Below, piece by piece: positions 12,209 through 23,473 of a DNA stretch of 64,000 bases. Each line of letters opens with the position of its first letter. Position 1 is the stretch's first letter. The DNA comes from Tachypleus tridentatus (Eukaryota > Arthropoda > Merostomata > Xiphosura > Limulidae): positions 90,772,170 through 90,836,169 of the forward strand of contig NC_134834.1 in NCBI RefSeq assembly GCF_004210375.1. Reading direction: 5' to 3'. Under the pieces are notes generated by a model that did no database searches, was not told the origin of the DNA, and saw only the letters and a program-made list of their open reading frames with translations. The position numbers and the translations under genes are program-made.

Positions 12209-12482
12209 GGCCCGGCATGGCCAAGCGCGTTAAGGCGTTCGACTCGTAATCCGAGAGTCGCGGGTTTGAATCCCGGTATCACCAAATATGCTCGCTCTTT
12301 TAGCCGTGGGGGCGTCATAATGTGACGGTCAATCCCACTATTCGTTGGTAAAAGAGTAGCCAAAGTGTTGGCGGTGGGTGGTGATGACTAGCTGCCTTCT
12401 CTATAGTTTTACACTGCAAAATTAGGAACAGCTAGCGAAGACAGCCCTCGTGTAGCTTTGCGCGAAATTCAAATAAACAAAC
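12209..12482 (+). repeat. SINE family A, full length
   Basis: Complete head, box B (gggtttgaatcccgg), body and tail. Possible short target repeat, aaactct(ct)ac before and aaactctac after. A minus-strand open frame across it is a by-product of the SINE sequence. Confidence 0.92.
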
Positions 12483-12740
12483 TCTACCTGGAGACCTTGC
12501 GTCTAAATGAAAGCCCTACTTGACAATTTCCGTTGGGAAAGACTTCACCGTAAAGCTGTTATGTCAAAATATCAGTATTTCAATACCTCTTGTATTCAGC
12601 AGTACAATTGTACAGATATCCATTGGCACTGCTTCTGATGTCGTGGCCGGTATACTTTCGTATGGAACAGCGTGAATTCGTTTCTGTGTCAAACTACTTT
12701 AGGTATGGTACTGTTCAACAGAATGTTGTAACAGAATACC

Positions 12741-13259
12741 TCATCTAATTGAACCAAATATCATCTTGCTCTCGTTTTCAGGCGTAGATAATTCATGATT
12801 AAGTTGTCTGGAACACGTGGAAGATTTTCTTTGCATACACTTCTGGATTATGACTTGTTGCAGGTGTCTTTCTGGATGATCCTGATGACTTTGTTTAACA
12901 AAACTATTAAGTACAAGGGATATATAGCCCAACTTATAAATTACAAACCTGCCACCTAAACAGAACTGAATGTACGAATGTCTTGCTTTGGAAAGGGTTG
13001 TTATGTACTCTTCCCAAAAAGCGATAACTTCGGTAACATTACAAACAAGAAGAAATGCTGTTCTAATAATCCCATTAAGTTTGTTTCTCACCTTACTTCT
13101 AGCTTGTTTCTTCAAACTCTTTTTACTCTGATCGCCACAAATGTGCTTAAGTAACAGATTCAAGATACCTTTAATGTTATCTGCATAAAACCTGTTGTTT
13201 CGAACCTGAAGTAATTCCATGTATTTGTAGAGAAATGTATAAACTAAATTATTTAACAA
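12741..13259 (-). CDS. Unrecognised ORF, possible exon or old gene fragment
   Basis: A stop-free stretch of about 173 codons, exceptionally long for DNA this AT-rich. The first ATG in frame is at MELLQVRNNRF (14 codons in), giving 159 residues; the upstream TTG is probably not a start. The protein is mixed in composition: a basic central segment (KKSLKKQARSKVRNK), a hydrophobic stretch (IIRTAFLLVCNVTEVIAF) that could be a helix, and a charged C-terminus with QDHPERHLQQ. I do not recognise the family and see no convincing splice signals or promoter. It may be a host exon, a remnant of an element not otherwise visible, or chance. Confidence 0.3.
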   Translation of the reverse strand: MLNNLVYTFLYKYMELLQVRNNRFYADNIKGILNLLLKHICGDQSKKSLKKQARSKVRNKLNGIIRTAFLLVCNVTEVIAFWEEYITTLSKARHSYIQFCLGGRFVIYKLGYISLVLNSFVKQSHQDHPERHLQQVIIQKCMQRKSSTCSRQLNHELSTPENESKMIFGSIR

Positions 13260-13490
13260 GTTGGTTAGTTAGTAGATTTCACAAAATGTTTTTAATTATT
13301 TGTTTCTACGTCGGATAAGAAAATAACTTCATCATATTTTTTGTATATTACCAGCACTCACAATGAGTGACTACGTCAACTGACCAGGTTCCTGTTCAAA
13401 AATAAATTATGAGATCTAACCTGTAACGACACAGATTAAACAAATAATTTGATAATATTCAACTATAAACATATTCATATTAACGTGTTG

Positions 13491-13770
13491 GGGCCTGGCA
13501 TGGCCAGGTGGGTTAAGGCGTGCAATTCGTAATCTGAGGGTCTCGGGTTCGCGTCCCCGTCGTGCTAAACATGCTCGCCCTTTCAGCCGTGGGGGCGTTA
13601 TAAGTTACGGTCAATCCCACTATTCGTTGGTAAAAGAGTAGCCCAAGAGTTGGCGGTGGGTGGTGATGACTAGCTTCCTTCCCTCTAGTCTTACGATGCA
13701 AAATTAGGGACGGCTAGTGCAGATAGCCCTCGAGTAGCTTTGCGCGAAATTCAAAAACAAAACAAAAAAC
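13491..13770 (+). repeat. SINE family A, full length
   Basis: Complete copy with box A (tggccaggtgggttaaggcg) and box B (gggttcgcgtcccc). Flanked by aacgtgtt (13482-13489) and gacgtgttt (13775-13783), a probable target duplication with one mismatch. A further copy of that repeat lies at 13949, see element X. Confidence 0.92.
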
Positions 13771-13774
13771 AATT

Positions 13775-13962
13775 GACGTGTTTGAAGACATACCGCTGTA
13801 CTAGCGGGGTGCAGTTATTATAAAACAAATCCCTGAAAGACAGACGCTATCAACGTTCGGGAGGGAGGAAGAGGTCTAATGTACCTGACCCTCCTGGGTA
13901 TTTAACATCACTACCCAAATACCTACTCAGCGAGACTCGACTCGACTCGACGTGTTTGAGAC
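13775..13962 (+). repeat. Unclassified short element X, copy 1, with flanking repeats
   Basis: Sequence between direct repeats gacgtgtttga (13775-13785 and 13949-13959). The last 95 bp (ggagggaggaagaggtct, acctgaccctcctgggtat, then gactcga repeated) match the element at 21981-22210. It has no ORF and no tRNA-like box. The end is a short gactcga array, like the microsatellite tail of a retroposon. Strand is assumed from that tail. Confidence 0.5.
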
Positions 13963-14199
13963 AACAGGATGTGAATTGTAGACCATCAAGGTCATACTCA
14001 GGTCAAATAACGATTCAACTGCATGAGGTTAGTAAGTAACAACATATTAATAAGATTATATAAAAACAAAACAGTTTATCGTTAATGATAAATACAATAC
14101 ACAAAAACATTTACAGGCTAACTGAAATTCATAATATGTTCGCATGGCAAAGCAAAAGTTACTGCTATAAAATAATGTTAGTCACAAATATAGTATTCC

Positions 14200-14360
14200 C
14201 TCTAAGTTGCGTGACCACACAAAAACTAACCAAGTGCCGCGCACTTGGGGAAGGACCTCCATACGTTGACGGCCTTAATGACCCTAGCAATCGATAGGCC
14301 TAAAGCTCAAATAACCAACTGGTAGCGTCGCAAAGCGGTCCTATAGCCCAATAGGGTCGA
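14200..14360. repeat. GC-richer segment of unknown origin
   Basis: Contains aagtgccgcgcacttggggaa and gcggtcctatagcccaatag, much richer in G+C than the flanks. The first has a small palindrome (aagtgc..gcactt). It looks like a mobile-element piece, but I cannot assign it. Confidence 0.3.
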
Positions 14361-15138
14361 TAATCTAAAAATAACCTCCCTTGAAAAAAACAAAACTGAT
14401 AGCGCACATTGTCTCAATACAGGTGCACATGAAAATATTTATTTCGCACATGAACTGAAAAATTAGAAGGAACATTAATGACAACTCAGTTCATTTTTAC
14501 GTAAGTCAAGAGTTAATGATGTGCTCTTAAACACCACGAGAACTTCCGATACATCCCCTCCAGCAGCTTACCCTATAAGGGTAATTTGGTAGATTCAGAA
14601 CTTCGTGTGGTATTGTTACACCATTACTCACATACGAGATCGAGATATGTCGACTCATCAGAAAACGTAATACGCTTTTAGTCTTTCATCAATTCAGTGT
14701 ACTCTCTTTATATTATTACTTCAGTTCATTCTCTTCATATTTCAAACAAACGGTTTGTGGACTAGTTTTCTGTTGTAATGTGACTTTTTATACGACGCCT
14801 TTCATATATTACAATTAAATTTACTCGATTCCTCACAAATACTTTAGGAATCGTTCATGTAAGTGTTGCACTTTACAAGCCTTTTCTCTCGACCTTTTAC
14901 CCGCAATTTTTTGTTGTTTTTTCAGATTACTCTAATAGAAGACGTAACTTCTAACATGAGACATCTTGGAGTAGAAGATTAGAAACATGCTATTTTAATA
15001 AAGGCTCTATTACAAATCAGACATTCTTTTCTCATGTTTCATCTAATGATCAGAAAGAACCTTGCCCTTTCTCCATACCATTAAAGAACACCCACTAATG
15101 TGTACACCTTTTCCTCTAGCAGGTTTCAGCAATCATTT
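14361..15138. other. AT-rich spacer
   Basis: No gene, SINE or tandem repeat recognised. Confidence 0.5.
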
Positions 15139-15396
15139 TTTTTTTGTTTGCTTGGAATTTCGAGCAAAGGTACAGGAGAGCTATGTGCGCTAACCGTCCT
15201 TAATTTAGCATTATAAGACAAGAGGAAAGGCAGGCAGTCATCTTGGGCTACTCTTTTACAAAAGAATAGGATGGGGGATTGACAGTCATGTTATAACGCC
15301 TCCATGGCTGAAAGGCCGAGTATGTTTGATGTAACGGAGATTCGAACCTGCGATCTTCAGACTGCGAGTCAAGCACCCTAAACACCTGGCCATGCC
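15139..15396 (-). repeat. SINE family A with internal deletion
   Basis: Full order on the minus strand from tail (tttcgagcaaaggtac) to head (cacctggccatgcc). The 'tcaccacccaccgccaactc' block is deleted between caggcagtcat and cttgggctactc. Box B reads gattcgaacctg. Confidence 0.85.
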
Positions 15397-16588
15397 TCAT
15401 CAACGACTTGTTGTTGCACCAAGTGATAAATGTATTTTGTATATCTAAATAACTGCATTGTTATGCATATACTATTGAAAGGGTTCTAATAAGAGAAATC
15501 AGACGTTATGCCTGTTAAATAACTAATCAACATACAAAAATGTATGTATAAATTAGAATTAATGTGGTCTCAACTGTTTTGAACACTTAATCTAAAGTTT
15601 TAAGTTCATTTGTCTGTGGCTCTCTTTCTAAAATATCTTTCTAAAATATCTTTTCATACATCTTTCTTTACTAAAATAAGAAGATATAATTTAGTTCGTG
15701 TAGAACGTCAATCCCTATTTAAGCACGTTTCTAGTAACGTAAAATTTTATACAGTTAATAAAACATTTGATTTCAAAGACAGAGCGTCAGTGCAAAGTTT
15801 CATTAGATTTAGCTTCTGTTGTACTTTAAATTTGCATTTTTTATAGTTTTGTTTACGCACAAATAGTTTTTGTTGGATATCACTTACTATCGAAAAAAAA
15901 CTATTATTTATTGGCTGAATGGGTTTTTATTTCTGGAAGAACTAAATATGAGTTTGTTTTCGAAATTAATTTGGCACAGTCTTCATTGTTCTGCGTTTAA
16001 GCACGCTCAGAAAACACTGAGATTTCCATTTTGAAGAATTTATATAATCTTTATAACGAGTAATTACCACATACATATTATTTATCACATGTTATAAGAC
16101 AGCATAATGACAATGAAAATGCCTCAGACCCTTCACCTTGAACTGAGTAAATAGTGTTTTCAAATACAAACGTATAGTAATAACTTATCTATTACATAGG
16201 ATGGCCACAGACAAGTTGTTGTACTGTAAAAGATCGGGCATGCTGAGCTAAAACAGCACAGTCAACATGCTGCATGTATTTATATTACTATCATAGAGTC
16301 AGTGGACTCAATATATAGGGACAACCAAGGTACTCAATAGATATAATACAAATATGAATGCTAAAAATCAACACGATAGAGAAATTTACTTTAAGGGATG
16401 GTTACCGTTCACTTTCTCTTGTTTCTCTACCCAAGAAGAGCCGAAACAAGACAAGAAATCATCCAGGAGGTGACTAGCCCACCAATTATTTCATCTTTCT
16501 TTTTTTCTTGTTTCAATTGAGATATCTCTACAAATACTTTATCATTACAGTCAGTTTAAACCGTCCATTATACGTCTTTATGGGCAGG
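15397..16588. other. AT-rich spacer
   Basis: An open frame of 78 codons at 15610-15846 has no coding signature, and nothing else stands out. Confidence 0.5.
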
Positions 16589-16856
16589 AGCCGGCATGGC
16601 CAGGTGGGTTAAGGCGTTCGACTCGTAATCCAAGGGTTCCGGGTTCGAATCCCCGTCGCACCAAACATGATCGCCCGTTCAGCCGTGAGGGCGTTATAAT
16701 GTGACGGTCAATCCCACTATTCGTCGGTAAAAAGTATCCCAAGAGTTGGCGGTGGGTGGTGATGACTAGCTGCCTTCCCTCTAGTCTTACACTGCTAAAT
16801 TATGGACGGCTAGTGCAGATAGCTCTTGAGTAGCTTTGAGCGAGATAAAAAAACAA
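16589..16856 (+). repeat. SINE family A, full length
   Basis: Complete head (gagccggcatggccaggtgg), box B (gggttcgaatcccc), body and tail. Confidence 0.92.
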
Positions 16857-17319
16857 CTTTTTGGAGAATGCAAAATGTCATCGCTTAGTTTTAATAACTA
16901 GTAGTAATTAAAAAACAAAAAATAATTCGTGTGTATACGATGTTATACCAAACTGTTTCAAGGTCCATGCGTTTCTTGTTTCCAAGGGCTCTAATAATGT
17001 ATGAGTCAAACAAAAAACGAAGGAAGAGTACATACAAACAATATCGTAATTAATTCCACTAATTTTAATGTTGGGGTCCTCTTTGCTCAGTTTTCTACTC
17101 AGAATGGTGTTACAGGAAATAAAACACAACTCAATACAATGCAGTACATGGACCCCACCGGTAGCATTACCACCTATATTTTAAGACGAGTAATGTTTTG
17201 TTTTAAGTGGTCACGGTATAAGAAGTTATAGAAATTCGCTGGCGTTAAAGAAGTTCAAATACAAATTATCTAATAGTTGAACTCTAATCTGACAGTTATA
17301 ATATTCTTTATAGATTGCA

Positions 17320-17440
17320 TGTTTGTTATCAGACACAAAACTATGTAATGGACTATCTTTGGTATGCCCACCGTTGATATCTAAATCCAATTTTTTTAGC
17401 GTTATAAGCGCTAATGCTTACGGCTGAGTTACTAGGAGGC
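17320..17440 (-). repeat. SINE family C, diverged
   Basis: Minus-strand order is kept: tgtttgtta..agacacaaaactatgtaatgg (tail), ggtatgcccaccgttgatatc (box B region), tttagcgttataag (anticodon arm), cttacggctgagttactagg (head). Confidence 0.6.
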
Positions 17441-17881
17441 GTAATTTATAAGAAATGAATCGTTATTAATCAAAGCACAAAAGTTTAATCAACTTACATT
17501 CCTACCTCAGCATATTGCCTGTTAGATTATGAGCCACTGTTGATTAACCTATCACATAATCATAATACAATATAATATTGCTGTGATTACACCTATTCAA
17601 TTTGCTGAAACTGTATTGTGTACGAATATTTAATTATATCTTGTTTGGAAATATATGTACGTTATTACGATACCAATATAACTCAAGCACGAAGGCCTAC
17701 AATGAGTAACCTCTTCAATTCCATCTCTTCTGTGAGAACAGTTCCCATTTCGCCTACTTCACAGCCTTGCGCTTAACAACAACCACTTTTAAATCCTCAC
17801 TAAAGGGTTCCAGTCAGATAAACATTCTAACTAAGCGATAGGTTACCTTTACTTTAGTCTTCCTATACATACATACAAAAA

Positions 17882-18004
17882 AGCTCCCCGCTGGTACAGC
17901 GATTACTCTGCGGATTTACAACGCTGAAATCAGGTGGCTCGATTCCCCTCGGTGAGCTCAGCAGATAGCCTGATGTGGCTGTGTTGTAAGAAAACACACA
18001 CATA
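17882..18004 (+). repeat. SINE family B
   Basis: Head gctccccgctggtacagcga, anticodon-arm region gcggatttacaacgctgaaa, box B region ggctcgattccc, then cagatagcctgatgtggct and an acacacac tail. Confidence 0.88.
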
Positions 18005-20434
18005 AAAGAGTAAAATATATACAAATATTTGTTGCGTCTATTCTACGTTTCGAAAATGATATAAACTTGTTAATAATTATTGCACTTTTTGTTTGCACTT
18101 ACTTTATCTTTGTGATGCTGAAGTAATGCTAGCATCTTTCATTAAGTTGCTGTTATGATGGTTTGTTAGAGAGTAAGAATCTTGTATATCAACACATGTC
18201 TCGATTAAAATGTGTTAAATATATAGAACTGTAATCATATACCACATGATTTTTGGTATATTCATCATATAAGAGAGAGAAATTTAAAGTTTCATAAATT
18301 TCTTGCACGAAACTTATAATTTAAAGAGTCTAAGAATAATGAATTTCTCGTTTTTATTTTATATTCTCTAAAAAAATAAAACCCCTACCGTCCATTTTAG
18401 TTCAAAATAAAATGTACAGCTTAAATCCATCATGTGCTGTTAGTTATTTGTAAAAATAGCTCCAGACAAAATATCCTATATGAACTAAAATTCTCTCCTG
18501 TAAGTTTATATAGACTGAACTGAAATGTTTTGTAGCTTTTAGAAGTTACAAAATTGTATATCAAACTGTTTTGTGGGATTTTCCCCCACTATTTCAACGA
18601 CTGTATAGGGGAAGACAGAAGAAGTGGAAGAATACCCTTTTCATAAGTTTTATGAACTTGGGAACGCTCCAAAGTAATTTTATGTTAGGCGAGTTTGAGC
18701 CCCTAATAACGAGTTTATGCTGAAGTGATCTGGAAGTACATATACGACCACACCACTTGATCTAATAAATTAACCCATTTTTAACTAATTAACTAACACA
18801 TGAACGAGGAATTGCAAAAACGAAACTTGACGGACACTATCGGAACTCTTGAGTCTAAGGCATTGCTTTCTTATTACTTCTTGAATTATAATTTCAAATT
18901 GTTATACTTACTTGGTTCGATAAAATTTTCCACGTTGCATTTTCATACATGACGACCTTTTATACTGCGATGCATTTAAAGAAGGAAAAAATAAATTTTA
19001 TATTTTTACAAAATACATTCTGAGATGAAGCTTTTGGAAACAATAAAATAACTTGCTAAGCTTCTCATCACAAGTATAAAAGTTGCAAGTACCCAAATCA
19101 TAAAATAAACATTCAATACATTTCTAACATGAATTCTTACCTATGAGGTAAGTGTGTCATTACTGCATTCATATAGATAAGTCTCTTCTAGAAATCTTGC
19201 AGGAGTCTTGTGTGGACCTGAGAATTAACTCTTTTGATAGGAAGAACTCAGCTATGTTGGAGTCCTGACTTACTTGTCAGAACCCAAAACCCACTACCCA
19301 CTACCCAAAACTAACACACGTGTTGGTGAACTAAAGGAATAAATACATGCTGCGTCGATGCCTGATAATTTCAACATGCTCTCTATTCTTATTAGACCTG
19401 TTAAGATATTGGAGCGACATCTGTGGAGAAACAAAACAATAACAAGATAAAATATAAGACTCGGAACCCGCCTCAGATTCCAATGGTAACTGTCTGGAAA
19501 CCTTTGTTTAAAGTCCCAATTTTACTTAAGTATGTTAAAGTTTGATATAAATGTTTCTGCTACAAGGACAAAAGTTCCAAAAGAAATTATTTGTATTAAA
19601 GATTCAAACAAAAATAAATACTTTGATTATCATAGAGATTTTTTATAGGAATACTAGCCGGCTGAATTATTTATTATAACTGAAAATATCTAATATAGAA
19701 ACAAGAATAAAGTAGTAAATTCCAGGTATGTTAAAAAACAACCTGTAATGATACTGTGTTCTGATATCCAATGTCTTGTCAGCTTATGTGTTATATTTCT
19801 TTATGAAGCAAATTATTGCATCTTAGTTGCAAACCTAACGTTATTACATATAAAATCACTGTTTCACATATCCAGTTATTCTACAATAATTCTTACGAGT
19901 CAGTTATAGGTCAATTCTTCTTTTGAAGAATAATTATAGTTTTAATTTACATTCAATCTAATATCCAGAATAGTGGAAACAAGATTTTATTTGTAATTTC
20001 ACTTATGTATTTGTTATTTTTTGATGAAAAACAACAATAAATATCTCAGATTTTCTATAGTCAGCCCACATTAAAAACACATCCGATTTTTTATTAGAAA
20101 AGGTTTCTCGTATCAGCAAAAATTTTAAACTTATTATAAATACAATACTTTTAAATTATATTTCACGAAAGAAGCAGTTTCGAACTAAATCCATTCAACA
20201 TTGTTACTTTACTTTTAAATAACGAATGAATATTTCATTTCTAAAATGTCATTTACAATTCAAGTGACTCTTCATTCCAGTAACGCTCATTTAACTCATT
20301 ATAATTTATTATTTTTTCTTTCTTGCGCTTGATTTATTGATTCACAATTTTAATTTAATTCGTTTTATAACAGAAATACCCTGAAACTTAAGTGGTAAAT
20401 CCTTTTAAATAAAGTTATTTTAAATAACTCAGGT
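18005..20434. other. AT-rich spacer
   Basis: About 2.4 kb with no SINE or ORF of interest. A small cccactacc repeat occurs near 19300. Confidence 0.5.
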
Positions 20435-20970
20435 CAGATGTAGCTAAGTCCTTAGCGTGTCGGGACTGTTTAAGCAAGGGTTTGTTGTTCGTATTATTTT
20501 CCTACAAACAATAACTTACCCTCTTTAAGAGCCCAGCATGGCCAAGCGTGTTAAGGCGTGCGGCTCGTAATCTGAGGGTCTCGGGTTCGCATCCCTGTTG
20601 CGCCAAACATGCTCGCCCTTTCAGTCGTGGGGGCGTTATAATGTGACAGTCAATCACACTATTCGTTGGTAAAAGAGTAGCCCAAGAGTTGGCGATGGGT
20701 GGTGATGACTAGCTGCCTTCCCTCTAGTCTTACACTGCTAAATTAGGGACGGCCAACACAGATAGCCCTCGAGGAGCTTTGTGAGAAATTCAAAAAACAA
20801 ACAAACAAACCCTGGTTGAACCGTGATTGAACTGTACAAATAACAGACAAATTTCTTTATTCAGTCAGAGAAGAACTGTCCAAGACTTGGTGATGGGTGT
20901 CGTTGTCTCATTACTTTCCTTCTCGTCGATTCTGAGCAGATAACGTTTGTTTAGCCTCACCCAAAAATTG
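20435..20970 (+). repeat. Family D-like SINE split by a family A SINE
   Basis: Left piece 20435-20529 has a tRNA-like head (gatgtagctaagtccttagcg). Right piece 20811-20970 has a body and a weak version of the shared tail (gagcagataacgtttgtttagc). The family A copy at 20530-20810 sits between them. Read as a nested insertion; family D is only loosely defined here. Confidence 0.4.
20530..20810 (+). repeat. SINE family A, full length
   Basis: Complete copy: cccagcatggccaagcgtg head, box B gggttcgcatccc, body, tail ending in caaacaaacaaac. Confidence 0.92.
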
Positions 20971-21696
20971 TGAAAACAAATAAAATAATAATTACCTATG
21001 ATTTTACGTTATGAAAACTTGCAAATTCATAGAAAATGAGCAATATCCAGAATTACGTATTAAATCTAAGACCAAACTAGTCTTTAGAATAAACCTACTC
21101 AATCAGTAGTGCTTATTAGTCAAGAACAAAACATGTTGAAACAAGCTTTTTATAGTTCAGCATGTACCATTCTATGTACCTATAGTTTAAAAACTGTGAT
21201 TTTAAAGGATGACTCTTGATACATTAAGATTTAACTGGGACTGTTAACTGGGAAGAATTTCTATACATAAAATATGCCTTTAGTTAATCACTTAAGAAAA
21301 GAATTGTGCAAAGATAAGTCATTCTCCATGTTGGTAAATAGATCGACAATTACTGCAAAGCATTGAAAATATTTATAATAATGTGATTAAGTTCTCTCGG
21401 ATCTAAGACATATTTTAATAATAATAACAATTATTATTATAAGTTTAGAAAAACGTCAGAACGATATATAGAGTCCGTATTTAATATTATTGATATCATT
21501 CCGATACTTCCTTTATAATTGTTTTAGTTTCCATGACAGAAATAAATATTTGGTTCTTAGGAGTTGATGGTAATGGCTAGGCATTATTGATCAAATGACA
21601 TCTCTGGCAAAACTATCATGGCATACAGCATCAACTTCAGGCAGACAAGTAATTGAAAAAAAAACAACTAAAATGTTCTTGCTTTGTAAACATGAC
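20971..21696. other. AT-rich spacer
   Basis: Includes an ataataataacaattattattat palindromic patch near 21420 and nothing gene-like. Confidence 0.5.
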
Positions 21697-21961
21697 GGTC
21701 TTACATGGCCAGGTGGTTAAGGCACTCGACTGGTAATCCGAGGGTCGCGGGTTCGAATCCCCGTCACACCAAACATGCTCGCCCTCTTAGCCGTGGGGGC
21801 GTTATAATGTCACGGTTAATCCCACTATTCGCTAATTAAAAGAGTAGCTCAAGAGTTGACAGGGGGTGGTAGTGAGTAACTCTCTTCCCTCTAGTCTTAC
21901 ACTGCTAGATTAAGGACAGCTAGTGCAGATAAGTGCGCGAAATTCAAAACAAACCAAACCA
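21697..21961 (+). repeat. SINE family A, shortened tail
   Basis: Head with box A (catggccaggtggttaaggc), box B (gggttcgaatcccc) and body. The 'gccctcgtgtagcttt' part of the tail is deleted (cagataagtgcgcgaaattc). Possible target repeat aaacatga (21688-21695) against gaacatga (21966-21973). Confidence 0.88.
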
Positions 21962-21965
21962 GTTT

Positions 21966-22225
21966 GAACATGATATTGTTTTCCCATAGAAACTTTCTCT
22001 GATATTGGTGATTTTTTTTTGCTGGAACCAGGTTTCTTAATTTTAGGGGATTGTGATTGCCCTGAAAAGGATCAAAAGAATATTCAGTTCTACAATTATA
22101 GATACCAATCCGTCAAGAACATAAGTACGGGGAGGAGGAAGAGGTCATAGAGAACCTGACCCTCCAGGGTATGAACTTTTCTTACCGAAACACCGACAGA
22201 GATTCGATTCGAACATGATATTGTT
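21966..22225 (+). repeat. Unclassified short element X, copy 2, with 15-bp flanking repeats
   Basis: Element 21981-22210 lies between identical repeats gaacatgatattgtt (21966-21980 and 22211-22225), a good target-site duplication. Its last 85-95 bp match element X copy 1, including ggaggaagaggtc and acctgaccctcc.gggtat, and end in gattcgattc. No ORF and no tRNA-like boxes seen. Confidence 0.55.
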
Positions 22226-23356
22226 AAGAGTCAACATACTTTTATTACAATGCCATAATGCACCGAATTAGAATACGTCGATTACCTTAATATTTTCTTT
22301 ATGCACAGTACTTTTTAAACCTGACGCTAGGGAAACTTTATTTCATCAAAAATGTTTATACCAAAGAACGTGGTTGCTCAACGTGGTAAATTTATGTTTT
22401 TCCCTCGTATTCACTTAACCATTATGAAATATCTGTTGTTGTTTTTTGAGTATCTTTGTAATCTTTCCTAACATAAAATATTTACAAAATTATATTAAGA
22501 AAAGAAGATATCAAAAAATTGGAAAGTTCAGACACCCAACATCGTAAGTGTTCTGTTTTTCTTATTTATCTACTTGGACGCTGGTATTTACTCTTTGAAG
22601 AAATATGTTCAAGTCTGTAAAAGAATATATCTTTATAGACACATCTAATACTTTTATTTTTAAACATTTTGAAAATCAATTAGTTCATGAAAGTTCTCTC
22701 TGAAACATTGTTTTATTAATTTGAAAATGAACGCCTAATAACTCATACTAATGTTACAAAATAGGAAATGAAAGATAGAAGCTGATAAAGACAGAATGTA
22801 ACAGAAATGTTGTAAATCGTTTCTGTTTCGTAAACCAAATAATTTAAAAGCTGTTTAACAATAACATGAAAAAAATTAATCTATGTTTGTGACGACTCGT
22901 TCTCCACGCTTTGAGTTAGTAGTTCGACACCTATCTTAATAATTCAAGAAAATATCGTTAGAATTAAAGTTTAAACTGTATTACTACCATTTATATTCCA
23001 TAACATTTAGTTAGACGTTCACAGAGCATAAAAAGCATGGAGTGTTTTATGCAGTAACACATGTATTCTTATTAATGTATTTAATTATGTAAACGTACAC
23101 TCTGTCATTTTGACCATAACAATAATAACTTATCATTGCTCCCAAACTTCTGTTCTAGAGACATTTTTAAGCCTAAAGCAAGTTTCTTTAATATTAAATT
23201 CTGAGAACAATTTCAAAATGAAAACACAGTCTTAATATTAATAAACTGCAAACCCCATTGGAGCTGGTATCTCCATCTTCATAGTTCAACGAGTTAAATT
23301 TGACAACGAAAAAACGTTGACTAATCACGTCAGGGTCAAGTTTATCAAACAATGTT
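22226..23356. other. AT-rich spacer
   Basis: No feature recognised. Confidence 0.5.
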
Positions 23357-23473
23357 GAGCCGCCAGGACAACGGTAAGTCTGTAGATTTACAACGCTAAA
23401 ATCCGAGGTTCGATTTCCCTCGGTGAACACAGCAAACAGTGTGACGTAATTTTACACTGAAACAAACAAACAA
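23357..23473 (+). repeat. SINE family B/C
   Basis: Head gccgccaggacaacggtaagt, anticodon-arm region tagatttacaacgctaaaat, box B region ggttcgatttccctcgg. The tail is diverged and ends in caaacaaacaaac. Confidence 0.75.

Noticed and set aside
12142..12363. Minus-strand open frame of 73 codons
   Set aside because: Lies within a family A SINE; the frame is a by-product of the SINE sequence. The same applies to 13513-13701 and 34396-34605.
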